NCBI RefSeq assembly: GCF_036345155.1
Contig: NZ_CP107772.1
Span: 4,464,001 to 4,528,000 of the forward strand
Origin: Streptomyces sp. NBC_00582
GTDB taxonomy: Bacteria > Actinomycetota > Actinomycetes > Streptomycetales > Streptomycetaceae
Length of the DNA: 64,000 nt
Direction: 5' to 3'
Shown in pieces: positions 44,971-54,544 of the stretch. The notes below the pieces were generated by a model. That model was not told where the DNA came from, did not search any database, and worked only from the letters and a program-made list of their open reading frames with translations. Position numbers and translations under genes: made by a program. The first letter of the stretch is position 1, and each line of letters begins with the position of its first letter.

Positions 44971-45053
44971 CCTGGGTCCTGCGTATGAACATATTCAGCT
45001 CGCGTCGCGCGAAGTCTCTGCGATGTCGATGCAGAGGGTGTGATCGGCTGCGA

Positions 45054-45167
45054 TCAGCCCTGGCGCTGCTTGTGGCGCGGGTTCTCGCAAATGATCATGA
45101 CCCGACCGTGACGGCGGATCACCCTGCACTTGTCGCAGATCTTCTTGACGCTCGGCTTGACCTTCAT
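45054..45167 (-). CDS. rpmJ: 50S ribosomal protein L36
   Basis: 37 residues, complete. Zinc-ribbon ligands Cys11, Cys14, Cys27 and His32 are all present ([15 protein letters not shown]), so this is the zinc-containing form. Basic throughout. ATG at 45167, 62 nt after infA. Confidence 0.96.
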   Translation of the reverse strand: MKVKPSVKKICDKCRVIRRHGRVMIICENPRHKQRQG

Positions 45168-45229
45168 GGGATGTGAGGTTCTCCGGGTCAGTTGCCGGCG
45201 GCCCCGCTCACGCGGGACGTGGGCAAGAT

Positions 45230-45451
45230 CTACTTGTACCGGTAGACGATCCGGCCACGCGTCAGGTCGTACGGAGACAGCTCCACCACGACCCGGTCGT
45301 CAGGGAGGATGCGGATGTAGTGCATACGCATCTTGCCGCTGATGTGTGCCAGGACCTGGTGGCCGTTCTGGAGCTCGACCTTGAACATGGCGTTCGGCAG
45401 AGACTCGACGACAGTGCCCTCGATCTCGATGGCACCTTGCTTCTTGGCCAC
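45230..45451 (-). CDS. infA: Translation initiation factor IF-1
   Basis: 73 residues, an OB-fold. [20 protein letters not shown] and RGRIVYRYK at the end. Binds the 30S A-site during initiation. Start is GTG at 45451 (VAKKQGAIE) with GAAGGGC upstream; the longer frame is not conserved. First gene of infA-rpmJ-rpsM-rpsK-rpoA-rplQ-truA. Confidence 0.96.
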   Translation of the reverse strand: MAKKQGAIEIEGTVVESLPNAMFKVELQNGHQVLAHISGKMRMHYIRILPDDRVVVELSPYDLTRGRIVYRYK

Positions 45452-45544
45452 GCTTTGCCCTTCGAATCGACTACCTTGATCGACTCCCCTGCTTCCCCCT
45501 GCGGGGCGCACGCGGACATGCGGGTGCACGAGAGCCGACGAGTC

Positions 45545-45550
45545 AGTCTA
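45545..45550 (-). promoter_or_regulatory. Possible infA promoter -10 box
   Basis: TAGACT on the minus strand, about 95 nt before infA, matches the Streptomyces TAGRNT -10 pattern. No clear -35 box is seen. Confidence 0.35.
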
Positions 45551-45635
45551 CGTCAGCGCTCCGAGAAACACGAATCGAGAGAGTCTGCCCCACCCGAAAG
45601 ATCCGTAAGCTTGAAAATCCCCTCGGGGCACCCAA

Positions 45636-45693
45636 CTTCAGGGGCGCGGGAAACTGCGCGCCCAGCCCCCCACCGGCCCCGCAGCCACCCGAC
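45636..45693 (+). repeat. Dispersed GGGGCGCGGGG repeat, short form (copy 3)
   Basis: CTTCAGGGGCGCGGGAAACT followed by GCGCGCCCAGCC and CCGGCCCCGCAGCC, near-identical in layout to 42182-42236. It lies in the infA-map gap just before the duplicated map end. Confidence 0.6.
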
Positions 45694-45711
45694 AACCTCA
45701 GCCCAACGGAT

Positions 45712-45938
45712 AGGGCGCCTCACAAGCTTCGAGCGGCTGCGCCGGCCTCCGACCGGCGGACCGGGGGCTCCGGCGCCGTCACGCGAGCGGATCCGGCGCG
45801 GCCGCGACCCCGTGCTCCGCCAGCTTCGCCTTCCCGCCGTCGGGAGCCGTCAGCACCAGCGGGCCCTCCTCCGTCAGGGCCACCGAGTGCTCCCAGTGCG
45901 AGGACCACGTGCCGTCGGTCGTGATGACCGTCCAGTCG
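45712..45938 (-). repeat. Extra copy of the 3' end of map (pseudogene fragment)
   Basis: 227 bp identical to 45975-46201 except position 45833 (C against A). It encodes map residues 227-278 and the stop (45779-45781), plus 67 bp of downstream sequence, but lacks the rest of the gene and any start. It is a truncated duplicate, not a working gene. The two copies are 36 bp apart (45939-45974). Confidence 0.92.
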
Positions 45939-45974
45939 ACCAATCCTCGACGCCCCTCTCGCGGGCTCGGCGCC

Positions 45975-46201
45975 AGGGCGCCTCACAAGCTTCGAGCGGC
46001 TGCGCCGGCCTCCGACCGGCGGACCGGGGGCTCCGGCGCCGTCACGCGAGCGGATCCGGCGCGGCCGCGACCCCGTGCTCCGCCAGCTTCGCCTTACCGC
46101 CGTCGGGAGCCGTCAGCACCAGCGGGCCCTCCTCCGTCAGGGCCACCGAGTGCTCCCAGTGCGAGGACCACGTGCCGTCGGTCGTGATGACCGTCCAGTC
46201 G
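45975..46201 (-). repeat. Tandem partner: duplicated segment inside the intact map gene
   Basis: Contains the map 3' end (46042-46201) and 67 bp beyond, with a G/C-rich hairpin region (GCCGG...CCGGC) that may be the map terminator and is therefore also present twice. Confidence 0.92.
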
Positions 46202-46878
46202 TCCTCGAGGACCTCCGTGCGCGGGGTGCCGAGGGAGACCATCGGCTCGATGGCGAGGCAGAAGCCGGGGACCAGCTTGGGGCCCTTGCCCCGGCGGCGG
46301 TCGACGTAGTTCAGCAGATGCGGATCCATGTGCATCTCGGTGCCGATGCCATGGCCGCCGTAGTCCTCGATGATGCCGTAGCGCCCGCCGCCGGGCTTCG
46401 GCTGGCGGCGGATGTACGTCTCGATGGCACGGGAGACGTCGACGAGCCGGTTGCCGAGCTTCATGGCCGCGATGCCGGCCCACATCGACTCCTCCGTGAC
46501 CCGGGAGAGCTCGATCAGCTCCGGGGAGTGACCGGAGCCCACGAACGCCGTGTAGGCCGCGTCCCCGTGCCAGCCGTCCACGATCGCGCCGCAGTCGATC
46601 GAGATGATGTCGCCGTCCTTGAGGACCACCTCGTCGGACGGGATGCCGTGGACGACCACGTCGTTCACCGAGGTGCAGATCGTCGCGGGGAAACCGCCGT
46701 ACCCGAGGAAGTTCGACTTCGCGCCGTGCTCCGCGAGCACCTTGCGCGCGACCTCGTCCAGGTCCTTCGTCGACGCCCCCGGCACCGCCGCCTCCCGCGT
46801 CGCCGCGTGGATGGCGGCGACGACCAGCCCCGCCGCACGCATCTTCGCGATCTGCTCGGGGCTCTTGATCTGCACCAT
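46042..46878 (-). CDS. map: Type I methionine aminopeptidase
   Basis: 278 residues. Metal ligands Asp95 and Asp106 (SIDCGAIVDGWHGD), His176 in GGHGIGTEMH, Glu211 in AIEPM and Glu242 in WEHSVAL. Removes the initiator Met from new proteins. ATG at 46878. Separated from adk by a strong terminator, so it probably has its own promoter in 46879-46932. Its last 52 codons are duplicated downstream. Confidence 0.97.
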   Translation of the reverse strand: MVQIKSPEQIAKMRAAGLVVAAIHAATREAAVPGASTKDLDEVARKVLAEHGAKSNFLGYGGFPATICTSVNDVVVHGIPSDEVVLKDGDIISIDCGAIVDGWHGDAAYTAFVGSGHSPELIELSRVTEESMWAGIAAMKLGNRLVDVSRAIETYIRRQPKPGGGRYGIIEDYGGHGIGTEMHMDPHLLNYVDRRRGKGPKLVPGFCLAIEPMVSLGTPRTEVLEDDWTVITTDGTWSSHWEHSVALTEEGPLVLTAPDGGKAKLAEHGVAAAPDPLA

Positions 46879-46932
46879 GAGGGCCTGCGCTCTCCATCAC
46901 TCGGTCGGGGGGTACGTACTACCTACACAACA

Positions 46933-46970
46933 GTACGGCCGTGGGGTCCAGGGGGACTCCACGGCCGTAC
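46933..46970 (-). terminator. Strong hairpin after secY-adk
   Basis: GTACGGCCGTGGGGTCC / GGACTCCACGGCCGTAC form a 17-bp stem with one G-U pair and an AGGG loop, 12 nt after the adk stop. No T-run, as is usual in Streptomyces. Confidence 0.75.
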
Positions 46971-46981
46971 GGGTCCGACGA

Positions 46982-47644
46982 CTACGCGTCGTCGCCCTCA
47001 CGCTTCAACGCCGCCAGCGCGCGGTCGGTGACCTGCTCCACGGGGCCCATGGAATCGATGGTCACGACCAGGCCCTGGGCCTTGTAGTAGTCGATGATCG
47101 GCTCGGTCTGCGTGTGGTAGACCTCAAGCCGCGTCCGGACGGTCTCCTCGGAGTCGTCGTCCCGCTGGTACAGCTCACCGCCGCAGACGTCACAGACGCC
47201 CTCGGTCTGCGGCTTCTTGTACGTCACGTGGAAGACGTGGGACGAGTCGTTGCGGCAGATGCGCCGGCCGGCGATCCGCTTGACGACCTCCTCCTCGGGG
47301 GCCTCCAGGTCGAGTACCGCGTCCAGCTTGATGCCCTCGGTCGTGAGGAGCTCGTCCAGGGCCTCGGCCTGCGAGACATTGCGCGGGAAACCGTCCAGCA
47401 GGAAGCCGCGCTCGGCGTCCGGCTGCTCCATGCGGTCCTTGGCCATGGCGATGGTCACCGTGTCCGGCACCAGTTCGCCCTTGTCCATGTAGGACTTCGC
47501 GAGTTTCCCGAGGTCGGTCTGCTGGCTGATGTTGGCGCGGAACAGGTCGCCCGTGGAGATGTGCGGAACGCGCAGTGTCTCGGCCAGGCGAGTGGCCTGC
47601 GTACCCTTTCCGGCACCCGGCGGCCCGACGAGGACGATTCGCAT
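46982..47644 (-). CDS. adk: Adenylate kinase
   Basis: 220 residues. P-loop GPPGAGKGT (7-15), NMP-binding region [10 protein letters not shown], and [13 protein letters not shown]. The lid has Cys residues (ICRNDSS, CDVCGG) that suggest a zinc-binding lid. Converts AMP and ATP to ADP. ATG at 47644 overlaps the secY stop by one base (TGATG). Confidence 0.97.
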   Translation of the reverse strand: MRIVLVGPPGAGKGTQATRLAETLRVPHISTGDLFRANISQQTDLGKLAKSYMDKGELVPDTVTIAMAKDRMEQPDAERGFLLDGFPRNVSQAEALDELLTTEGIKLDAVLDLEAPEEEVVKRIAGRRICRNDSSHVFHVTYKKPQTEGVCDVCGGELYQRDDDSEETVRTRLEVYHTQTEPIIDYYKAQGLVVTIDSMGPVEQVTDRALAALKREGDDA

Positions 47645-48957
47645 CAGCGGAGGAACCCTTCGTAATTGCGCTGCTGGAGCTGGCTCTCGATCTGCTTCAC
47701 CGTCTCGAGACCCACACCCACGATGATCAGGATGCTGGTCCCGCCGAACGGGAAGTTCTGGCTTGCCCCGAAGCCAACCAACGCCATCGTCGGGACGAGA
47801 GCGATCAGACCCAAGTACAGCGAACCCGGCCAGGTGATCCGGTTGAGCACGTAGGAGAGGTACTCAGCGGTCGGTCGGCCAGCCCGGATGCCCGGGATGA
47901 AGCCACCATACTTCTTCATGTTGTCGGCGACTTCCTCGGGGTTGAAGGAGATGGCGACATAGAAGAAGGCGAAGAAGACGATCAGCAGGAAGTACAGGCT
48001 GATGTAGATCGGGTGGTCACCCTTGGTCAGGTTGGCCTCGATCCAGGTCTTCCAGCTGGAGGTGCCGCTGGAGAACTGCGCCACGAGGGCCGGGATGTAG
48101 AGCAGCGACGAGGCGAAGATGACCGGGATCACACCGGCCTGGTTCACCTTGAGCGGGATGTACGTCGACGTACCGCCGTAGGAGCGGCGGCCGATCATAC
48201 GCTTGGCGTACTGCACGGGGATCCGGCGCTGGGCCTGCTCGACGAAGACCACCAGGGCGACCATCACCAGGCCGACCGCGATGACCGTGCCGAACTCGAT
48301 CCAGCCGTCCGCCAGGGTGCCCGACTTCTTGATGGCCCACAGCGCGGACGGGAAGGTCGCGGCGATCGAGATGAACATCAGGATCGACATGCCGTTGCCG
48401 ATGCCGCGGTCGGTGATGAGCTCACCGAGCCACATGACGACGGCCGTACCGGCGGTCATGCAGATGACCATCACGATGGTGGTGAAGATCGCGCGGTCCG
48501 GCACGATCTGGCTGGCGACGGTGCAGCCGGAGAAGAGCGCGCCGCTGCGGGCGGTGGCCACCAGGCCGGTGCCCTGCAGGATGGCCAGCGCCACGGTCAG
48601 GTAACGCGTGTACTGCGTGATCTTCGCCGTACCGGCCGAGCCCTCCTTCTTGAGGGCCTCCAGGCGCGGGATGACCACGGTCAGCAGCTGAAGGATGATG
48701 CTCGCCGTGATGTACGGCATGATGCCCAGGGCGAAGACCGTGATCTGCAGCAGCGCGCCGCCGCTGAACATGTTCACCAGACCGAAGAGGCCCTGGTTGC
48801 CGGACGCCTCGTCGACGCAGCGCTGGACGGACGTGTAGTCGACACCGGGGATCGGGATGTGCGTACCGACCCGGTAGACCACGATGATGGCGAGCGTGAA
48901 GAGCAGCTTCTTGCGCAGGTCGGGCGTCCTGAACGCCCGGGCGAACGCGGTGAGCAC
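47644..48957 (-). CDS. secY: Preprotein translocase subunit SecY
   Basis: 437 residues with ten membrane helices. Plug/TM2 region [20 protein letters not shown], and the C-terminal [16 protein letters not shown] end ([20 protein letters not shown]). Central pore of the Sec channel with SecE and SecG, which are encoded elsewhere. GTG start at 48957 with AGGAGG upstream. 259 nt after rplO across a hairpin, so secY-adk likely has a separate promoter. Confidence 0.97.
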   Translation of the reverse strand: MLTAFARAFRTPDLRKKLLFTLAIIVVYRVGTHIPIPGVDYTSVQRCVDEASGNQGLFGLVNMFSGGALLQITVFALGIMPYITASIILQLLTVVIPRLEALKKEGSAGTAKITQYTRYLTVALAILQGTGLVATARSGALFSGCTVASQIVPDRAIFTTIVMVICMTAGTAVVMWLGELITDRGIGNGMSILMFISIAATFPSALWAIKKSGTLADGWIEFGTVIAVGLVMVALVVFVEQAQRRIPVQYAKRMIGRRSYGGTSTYIPLKVNQAGVIPVIFASSLLYIPALVAQFSSGTSSWKTWIEANLTKGDHPIYISLYFLLIVFFAFFYVAISFNPEEVADNMKKYGGFIPGIRAGRPTAEYLSYVLNRITWPGSLYLGLIALVPTMALVGFGASQNFPFGGTSILIIVGVGLETVKQIESQLQQRNYEGFLR

Positions 48958-49147
48958 GGTGCCTCCTGCGACCCCCGCGCATCTGCGTCAAGGGTGACGG
49001 TCTTGAAGGTCCAATAAGAACAACGACAAACGACAACGACATGAGTAACGGCCGACTGTCGTTCAAGGTGCCCCCTTGGGAGAACCTTGTGAAAAGTGGG
49101 CAGTGCTGGTCACCTTACCCGCGACACAGCCGCCCTAGGAACGACCA

Positions 49148-49181
49148 ACCGGGGATACCCCATTTGTGGGGTATCCCCGGT
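49148..49181 (-). terminator. Terminator hairpin after rplO
   Basis: Perfect 15-bp stem ACCGGGGATACCCCA / TGGGGTATCCCCGGT with a TTTG loop, 36 nt after rplO. The rest of the 48958-49147 gap holds the secY leader and an ACGAC-rich stretch (49019-49043). Confidence 0.8.
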
Positions 49182-49216
49182 CGGGATCGCTCAAGTCATC
49201 GAGACGCCTGATGTGG

Positions 49217-49672
49217 TCAGACGAGCTCGGTGACGGTACCGCCGGCGGCGGTGATCTTCTCCTTGGCGGAGCCGGAGACGGCGTCGACCGTCACCTGCAG
49301 CGCCACGGAGATCTCGCCCTGGCCGAGGACCTTGACGAGCGCGTTCTTGCGAACGGCGCCCTTGGCCACCAGACCCTCGACGGTGACCTCGCCACCCTCG
49401 GGGTAGAGCGCTGCCAGCTTGTCGAGGTTCACGACCTGGAACTCGGTCTTGAACGGGTTCTTGAAGCCCTTCAGCTTCGGGAGGCGCATGTGGAGCGGCA
49501 TCTGGCCACCCTCGAAGCGCTCCGGAACCTGGTAACGGGCCTTCGTGCCCTTCGTACCACGACCGGCCGTCTTACCCTTCGACGCCTCACCACGACCCAC
49601 ACGGGTCTTGGCGGTCTTGGCGCCCGGGGCGGGACGGAGGTTGTGGATCTTGAGCGGGTTGTTCTCCGCCAT
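49217..49672 (-). CDS. rplO: 50S ribosomal protein L15
   Basis: 151 residues. [20 protein letters not shown], then [14 protein letters not shown] (Gly/Arg/Lys-rich tail running into 23S rRNA) and the C-terminal domain [20 protein letters not shown]. Central 50S assembly protein. ATG at 49672, 2 nt after rpmD. Confidence 0.97.
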   Translation of the reverse strand: MAENNPLKIHNLRPAPGAKTAKTRVGRGEASKGKTAGRGTKGTKARYQVPERFEGGQMPLHMRLPKLKGFKNPFKTEFQVVNLDKLAALYPEGGEVTVEGLVAKGAVRKNALVKVLGQGEISVALQVTVDAVSGSAKEKITAAGGTVTELV

Positions 49673-49674
49673 GA

Positions 49675-49857
49675 TCAGTCGACCTCCTCGACCGTCACGA
49701 GGTGGCGGACGGTGTGCACCATGCCGCGGAACTCGGGGCGGTCCTCCTTGACGACCACGTCACCGAGGCGCTTGAGGCCCAGGGAACGCAGGGTGTCGCG
49801 GTGGTTCTGCTTGCTGCCGATGTAGGACTTCGTCTGCGTGATCTTGAGCTGCGCCAT
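49675..49857 (-). CDS. rpmD: 50S ribosomal protein L30
   Basis: 60 residues, complete. [20 protein letters not shown], then [17 protein letters not shown]. Start ATG at 49857, 2 nt after rpsE; the open frame extends upstream but overlaps rpsE. Lies on the 50S surface near L16 and 5S rRNA region. Confidence 0.96.
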   Translation of the reverse strand: MAQLKITQTKSYIGSKQNHRDTLRSLGLKRLGDVVVKEDRPEFRGMVHTVRHLVTVEEVD

Positions 49858-49859
49858 GA

Positions 49860-50465
49860 TTACGCACCCACCCCGGCACGCGCACGAAGCAGGGCCGCGG
49901 GGGCGACGTCCTCGAGCGGCAGACCGCGGCGGGCCGCGATCTCCTCGGGACGCTGCAGACCCTTCAGGGCCGCCACGGTCGCGTGCACGATGTTGATCGC
50001 GTTGTCGGAGCCGAGCGACTTCGACAGCACGTCGTGGATACCGGCGCACTCGAGCACGGCACGCACCGGACCACCGGCGATCACACCGGTACCCGGGGAC
50101 GCGGGCTTGAGCAGCACGACGCCGGCAGCCTTCTCACCCTGGATGGGGTGGGGGATGGTGCCCTGGATACGGGGGACCTTGAAGAAGTGCTTCTTGGCCT
50201 CCTCAACGCCCTTGGCGATGGCGGCCGGCACCTCCTTGGCCTTGCCGTAACCGACACCCACGGTGCCGTCACCGTCGCCCACCACGACCAGCGCGGTGAA
50301 GCTGAAGCGACGACCACCCTTCACAACCTTGGCGACGCGGTTGATCGCGACGACGCGCTCAACGTACGCGGTCTTCTCGGCGGCAGCAGCGCCGCCGTCA
50401 CGGCCCTTCCGGTCCCGCCGCTCGCCGCCACCGGCACCGCCACCGCGGCGCTGGGGTCCAGCCAT
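49860..50465 (-). CDS. rpsE: 30S ribosomal protein S5
   Basis: 201 residues (167 in E. coli). The first ~35 residues are a Gly/Arg-rich extension ([20 protein letters not shown]). Core [29 protein letters not shown] and [16 protein letters not shown]5 affects decoding accuracy and mRNA unwinding at the entry channel. ATG at 50465, 39 nt after rplR. Confidence 0.97.
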   Translation of the reverse strand: MAGPQRRGGGAGGGERRDRKGRDGGAAAAEKTAYVERVVAINRVAKVVKGGRRFSFTALVVVGDGDGTVGVGYGKAKEVPAAIAKGVEEAKKHFFKVPRIQGTIPHPIQGEKAAGVVLLKPASPGTGVIAGGPVRAVLECAGIHDVLSKSLGSDNAINIVHATVAALKGLQRPEEIAARRGLPLEDVAPAALLRARAGVGA

Positions 50466-50504
50466 TGGAATTACCTCTCTCTTTTTCCGCTAGCTACGGC
50501 AGGC

Positions 50505-50888
50505 TCAGAACTTGAGCCCGGCTTCGCGGGCGGCGTCCGCCAGGGCGGCGATGCGCCCGGCGTACTGGTTGCCACCACGGTCGAATACGACAGCCTCGAC
50601 ACCGGCGGCCTTGGCACGCTCGGCGACCAGGGCGCCGACCTGCTTGGCCTGCGCGGACTTGTCGCCCTCGCCACCGCGGACCGACGTGTCCAGGGTGGAC
50701 GCCGACGCCAGGGTGTGACCCTTGATGTCGTCGATCACCTGAGCCACGATGTGGCGGTTCGAGCGGGTAACGACCAGACGGGGACGCTCCGCCGTACCGG
50801 AGATCCGCTTGCGGATCCGGATGTGACGGCGCTTGATCGCGGCGCGCTTGTAGGCGTCGCCCTTCAGGATCTTCTGCCCGTATGCCAT
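50505..50888 (-). CDS. rplR: 50S ribosomal protein L18
   Basis: 127 residues. [20 protein letters not shown] and the end [14 protein letters not shown] with [12 protein letters not shown]. Binds 5S rRNA together with L5. ATG at 50888, 3 nt after rplF. Confidence 0.97.
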   Translation of the reverse strand: MAYGQKILKGDAYKRAAIKRRHIRIRKRISGTAERPRLVVTRSNRHIVAQVIDDIKGHTLASASTLDTSVRGGEGDKSAQAKQVGALVAERAKAAGVEAVVFDRGGNQYAGRIAALADAAREAGLKF

Positions 50889-50891
50889 GGC

Positions 50892-51431
50892 TTACTTACC
50901 CGCCTTTCCGACCTTGCGGCGGATGACTTCGCCCTCGTACTTGACGCCCTTGGCCTTGTACGGGTCGGGCTTGCGCAGCTTGCGGATGTTGGCCGCGACC
51001 TCGCCGACCTTCTGCTTGTCGATGCCCTCGACCGAGAAACGGGTCGGAGCCTCGACCTTGAAGGTGATGCCCTCGGGGGCCTCGACGACGATCGGGTGGC
51101 TGTAACCGAGCGCGAACTCGAGGTTCGAGCCCTTGGCGGTCACGCGGTAACCGACACCGCTGATCTCGAGCTTCTTCACGTAACCCTGGGTCACGCCGGT
51201 GATCATGTTCGCCACCAGCGTGCGGGACAGGCCGTGCAGGGCCTTGCTCTGACGCTCGTCGTTGGGGCGGGTGACGTTCAGGACGCCGTCCTCACCCTTG
51301 GCGATCTCGATCGGCGAAACGACGGTGTGGGTCAGCGTGCCCTTGGGGCCCTTGACCGAGACCGTCTGGCCGTCGATGGTGACGTCCACGCCGGCGGGAA
51401 CCGCGATGGGGAGCTTGCCGATGCGCGACAT
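50892..51431 (-). CDS. rplF: 50S ribosomal protein L6
   Basis: 179 residues. [28 protein letters not shown] and the conserved end [20 protein letters not shown]. Sits at the base of the L7/L12 stalk near the factor site. ATG at 51431, 24 nt after rpsH. Confidence 0.97.
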   Translation of the reverse strand: MSRIGKLPIAVPAGVDVTIDGQTVSVKGPKGTLTHTVVSPIEIAKGEDGVLNVTRPNDERQSKALHGLSRTLVANMITGVTQGYVKKLEISGVGYRVTAKGSNLEFALGYSHPIVVEAPEGITFKVEAPTRFSVEGIDKQKVGEVAANIRKLRKPDPYKAKGVKYEGEVIRRKVGKAGK

Positions 51432-51455
51432 AGCTGTTTCCTCCGTTCCCTTCTG

Positions 51456-51854
51456 CTACCAGACGTAGGCGAGGACTTCCCCGCCTACGCCCTTCTTGCC
51501 GGCCTGCTTGTCGGTGAGGAGCCCGTGCGACGTGGAGATGATCGCCACGCCGAGGCCGCCCAGCACCTTCGGCAGGGAGGTGGACTTCGCGTAGACCCGG
51601 AGACCGGGCTTGGAGATCCGCTTGATGCCCGCGATGGAGCGCTCACGGTTCGGGCCGAACTTCAGCTCGAGGGTGAGGTTCTTGCCGACCTCGGCGTCCT
51701 CGACGCGCCAGCCGGTGATGAAGCCCTCCTGCTGGAGGATCTCCGCGATGTGAGACTTGATCTTGGACGCCGGCATCGTCACGGAGTCGTGGTACGCCGA
51801 GTTCGCGTTCCGCAGACGCGTCAGCATGTCTGCGATCGGATCAGTCATGGTCAT
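51456..51854 (-). CDS. rpsH: 30S ribosomal protein S8
   Basis: 132 residues. [20 protein letters not shown], and the RNA-binding end [20 protein letters not shown]. Central-domain 16S binder; in E. coli it is the spc-operon repressor. Start ATG 51854 (or the second ATG at 51848). The 214-nt gap to rpsN is the longest inside the spc block. Confidence 0.96.
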   Translation of the reverse strand: MTMTDPIADMLTRLRNANSAYHDSVTMPASKIKSHIAEILQQEGFITGWRVEDAEVGKNLTLELKFGPNRERSIAGIKRISKPGLRVYAKSTSLPKVLGGLGVAIISTSHGLLTDKQAGKKGVGGEVLAYVW

Positions 51855-51973
51855 GAATTGGCCTGTGGCCTCTCTCGCCGGGGTTTCCTGGTGCGCCATC
51901 CCTCTCCCCGATCCGAGACGGGACGGGTGCGGCGCGGTGGACCTACGGCGTAGTAAGTCGTAAGGGCGGCAAT

Positions 51974-52069
51974 CAGGCGCCCAACCCTCCAAGCCTAAGC
52001 CATGAAAGGGAGGGCGCCTGACACGCCCAGTGCTTACCGAGAGCCTCCGGAACCCCTAAATAAGGGGTT
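51974..52069 (-). promoter_or_regulatory. Two stem-loops in the rpsN-rpsH gap
   Basis: AACCCCT-AAATA-AGGGGTT (52051-52069) lies at the rpsN stop. CAGGCGCC (51974-51981) pairs with GGCGCCTG (52013-52020). In E. coli the S8 translational operator is in rplE rather than here, so any control role is only a guess. Confidence 0.45.
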
Positions 52070-52254
52070 TACCAGGAGCTCTTGGTCACGCCCGGCAGCT
52101 CGCCACGGTGAGCCATCTCACGAAGGCACACGCGGCAGAGGCCGAACTTGCGGTACACGGAGTGCGGACGGCCGCAGCGCTGGCAGCGGGTGTACGCGCG
52201 CACACCGAACTTGGGCTTGCGAGCAGCCTTAGCGATCAGAGCCTTCTTCGCCAT
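52069..52254 (-). CDS. rpsN: 30S ribosomal protein S14, zinc-binding type Z
   Basis: 61 residues, the short form. Zinc ligands Cys24, Cys27, Cys40 and Cys43 (CQRC, CRVC) are intact. Start ATG 52254 is fixed by AGGAGG 10 nt upstream; a GTG at 52263 would be too close. Streptomyces usually also have a Cys-free S14 elsewhere for zinc shortage. 5 nt after rplE. Confidence 0.96.
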   Translation of the reverse strand: MAKKALIAKAARKPKFGVRAYTRCQRCGRPHSVYRKFGLCRVCLREMAHRGELPGVTKSSW

Positions 52255-52259
52255 CTCGC

Positions 52260-52817
52260 TCACGCCTCCTTGAACGGGAAGCCGAGGTGACGAAGGAGCG
52301 CGCGGCCCTCAGCGTCGTTGGTCGCCGTGGTGACCACGGTGATGTCCATACCCCGGACACGGTCGATCTTGTCCTGGTCGATCTCGTGGAACATGACCTG
52401 CTCCGTGAGACCGAAGGTGTAGTTGCCACGGCCGTCGAACTGCTTGGGGGACAGACCACGGAAGTCGCGGATGCGCGGCAGCGCGAGCGACAGGGTGCGG
52501 TCCAGGAACTCCCACATGCGGTCGCCACGGAGCGTGACGTGAGCACCGATCGGCTGACCCTCGCGCAGCTTGAACTGCGCGATGGACTTGCGGGCCTTGG
52601 TGACGGCCGGCTTCTGACCGGTGATGGTGGTCAGGTCGCGGATCGCGCCCTCGATCAGCTTCGAGTCACGGGCGGCGTCGCCGACACCCATGTTGACCAC
52701 GATCTTGACGAGGCCGGGGATCTGCATGACGTTCTCGTACTTGAACTCGTCACGCAGCTTGCCCGCGATCTCCTCGCGGTACTTCGTCTTGAGACGCGGA
52801 GTGGTGGTGGTAGCCAT
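52260..52817 (-). CDS. rplE: 50S ribosomal protein L5
   Basis: 185 residues. [40 protein letters not shown] and [18 protein letters not shown]. Binds 5S rRNA and contacts S13 (bridge B1b). ATG at 52817 overlaps the rplX stop by one base. Confidence 0.97.
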   Translation of the reverse strand: MATTTTPRLKTKYREEIAGKLRDEFKYENVMQIPGLVKIVVNMGVGDAARDSKLIEGAIRDLTTITGQKPAVTKARKSIAQFKLREGQPIGAHVTLRGDRMWEFLDRTLSLALPRIRDFRGLSPKQFDGRGNYTFGLTEQVMFHEIDQDKIDRVRGMDITVVTTATNDAEGRALLRHLGFPFKEA

Positions 52818-53140
52818 CAGATGTCCTCACCCGTCCGCTTGGCAACGCGGATCTTGTTGCCCTCGTCGTCGAAGCGGTAACCGACACGCGTGACGACCTT
52901 GTTGCCGTCCTTCTCCACGACCAGCTGAACGTTGGACACGTGGATCGGGGCCTCGGTGGTCACGATGCCGCCGGCCTGGGAACCCTTGGCGGTCGGGCCG
53001 GCCTTGGTGTGCTTCTTGACCCGGTTGACACCCTCGACCAGGACGCGGTCCTCGCGGGGGAAGGCCGCGATGACCTTGCCCTGCTTGCCCTTGTCCTTAC
53101 CGGTGATGACCTGGACCAGGTCGCCCTTCTTGATCTTCAT
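52817..53140 (-). CDS. rplX: 50S ribosomal protein L24
   Basis: 107 residues. KOW motif [20 protein letters not shown] at 4-23 and [12 protein letters not shown]. An assembly initiator near the exit tunnel. ATG at 53140, 2 nt after rplN. Confidence 0.97.
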   Translation of the reverse strand: MKIKKGDLVQVITGKDKGKQGKVIAAFPREDRVLVEGVNRVKKHTKAGPTAKGSQAGGIVTTEAPIHVSNVQLVVEKDGNKVVTRVGYRFDDEGNKIRVAKRTGEDI

Positions 53141-53142
53141 GC

Positions 53143-53511
53143 TTACAGCACCTCCGGCGCGAGCGAGATGATCTTCATGAACTTCTTCTCGCGCAGCTCA
53201 CGGCCGACCGGGCCGAAGATGCGGGTGCCGCGAGGGTCGCCGTCGTTCTTCAGAATGACAGCGGCGTTCTCGTCGAAGCGGATGTACGAGCCGTCCGGAC
53301 GGCGGCGCTCCTTGACGGTGCGAACGATGACCGCCTTGACGACGTCACCCTTCTTCACGTTGCCACCGGGGATCGCGTCCTTGACGGTGGCGACGATGAC
53401 GTCACCGATGCCCGCGTAGCGGCGACCGGAGCCACCGAGCACACGGATGCAAAGGATCTCCTTCGCACCAGTGTTGTCGGCGACACGCAGTCGCGACTCC
53501 TGCTGGATCAC
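53143..53511 (-). CDS. rplN: 50S ribosomal protein L14
   Basis: 122 residues. [20 protein letters not shown] and [20 protein letters not shown]. Forms bridge B8 with 16S rRNA. GTG at 53511. First gene of the classical spc set; 100 nt after rpsQ across a strong hairpin. Confidence 0.97.
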   Translation of the reverse strand: MIQQESRLRVADNTGAKEILCIRVLGGSGRRYAGIGDVIVATVKDAIPGGNVKKGDVVKAVIVRTVKERRRPDGSYIRFDENAAVILKNDGDPRGTRIFGPVGRELREKKFMKIISLAPEVL

Positions 53512-53539
53512 GTCTATCTCCTGTTTGTCTGCCGGTTCC

Positions 53540-53569
53540 CCGGGAGCCGCTCAGCGGAGCGGCTCCCGG
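53540..53569 (-). terminator. Hairpin at the S10/spc operon border (rpsQ-rplN)
   Basis: CCGGGAGCCGCT / AGCGGCTCCCGG is a perfect 12-bp stem with a CAGCGG loop, halfway between rpsQ and rplN. This is where the S10 and spc operons meet in E. coli, so it may be a partial terminator. Confidence 0.65.
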
Positions 53570-53611
53570 AGCCTGGCGGAACTGTCCTGCGAGGGATGCC
53601 CCGCAGGAGAC

Positions 53612-53896
53612 TTACTTGGCCTTCTCGAGGATCTCGACGACGCGCCAGCGCTTCGTCGCGGACAGCGGCCGGGTCTCCATCAGGAGGACGCGGTCGCCGA
53701 CGCCCGCGGCGTTCTGCTCGTCGTGCGCCTTGAGCTTGTTCGTACGGCGGATGACCTTGCCGTACAGCGCGTGCTTGACGCGGTCCTCGACGGCGACGAC
53801 GACGGTCTTGTCCATCTTGTCGCTGACGACGAGACCCTCACGGGTCTTGCGGAAGCCGCGCGCCTCAGTGTTCTCAGTCACGTTGTTCTCGCTCAT
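53612..53896 (-). CDS. rpsQ: 30S ribosomal protein S17
   Basis: 94 residues. Core [20 protein letters not shown] and [20 protein letters not shown]. An OB-fold primary 16S binder. ATG at 53896 shares one base with the rpmC stop. Confidence 0.97.
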   Translation of the reverse strand: MSENNVTENTEARGFRKTREGLVVSDKMDKTVVVAVEDRVKHALYGKVIRRTNKLKAHDEQNAAGVGDRVLLMETRPLSATKRWRVVEILEKAK

Positions 53897-54120
53897 CAGG
53901 CGTTCTCCACCGTTTCGATGCCCAGCTCACGCTCGCGCATCAGGGTGTAGATCCGCGCGATGTCCTTGCGGACCGCCTTCAGACGGCCGTGGTTCTCGAG
54001 CTGACCAGTCGCCGCCTGGAAGCGGAGGTTGAACAGCTCTTCCTTGGCCTCGCGGAGCTTCGCCAGAAGCTCCTCGTTGCCCAGCTCGCGCAGCTCGGAC
54101 GCCTTGGTACCGGCCGACAT
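53896..54120 (-). CDS. rpmC: 50S ribosomal protein L29
   Basis: 74 residues. [20 protein letters not shown], then [18 protein letters not shown] and [12 protein letters not shown]. Two-helix protein at the exit tunnel, the docking site for trigger factor and SRP with L23. ATG at 54120 (TGATG with rplP); a GTG one codon earlier is also in frame. Confidence 0.96.
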   Translation of the reverse strand: MSAGTKASELRELGNEELLAKLREAKEELFNLRFQAATGQLENHGRLKAVRKDIARIYTLMRERELGIETVENA

Positions 54121-54539
54121 CACGCTTCACCTGCCTCGCGCTTGACGATCCGGCACTTCATCGGCAGCTTGTGGGCGGCGCGAGTGAGGGCCTCACGGGC
54201 GATCTTCTCGTTCGGGTAGGACAGCTCGAACATGACCCGGCCCGGGTGCACGTTCGCGATCCACCACTCCGGCGAACCCTTACCGGAACCCATGCGGGTC
54301 TCGGCGGGCTTCTTCGTGAGCGGGCGGTCCGGGTAGATGTTGATCCAGACCTTGCCGCCACGCTTGATGTGGCGGGTCATCGCGATACGAGCCGCCTCGA
54401 TCTGGCGGTTGGTCACGTACGCCGGCGTGAGGGCCTGGATGCCGTACTCGCCGAACGCGACCGTCGTACCGCCCTTGGCCTCACCGCGACGCTTCGGGTG
54501 GTGCTGCTTGCGGTGCTTGACCCTACGGGGGATCAGCAT
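54120..54539 (-). CDS. rplP: 50S ribosomal protein L16
   Basis: 139 residues. [40 protein letters not shown] and [14 protein letters not shown]. Supports A-site tRNA and the peptidyl-transferase centre. ATG at 54539, 5 nt after rpsC. Confidence 0.97.
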   Translation of the reverse strand: MLIPRRVKHRKQHHPKRRGEAKGGTTVAFGEYGIQALTPAYVTNRQIEAARIAMTRHIKRGGKVWINIYPDRPLTKKPAETRMGSGKGSPEWWIANVHPGRVMFELSYPNEKIAREALTRAAHKLPMKCRIVKREAGEA

Positions 54540-54544
54540 GTCGG

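Noticed and set aside
45712..45938. The duplicated map end as a separate small gene
   Set aside because: No start codon or ribosome site and no conserved N-terminus; it is a 3' fragment.
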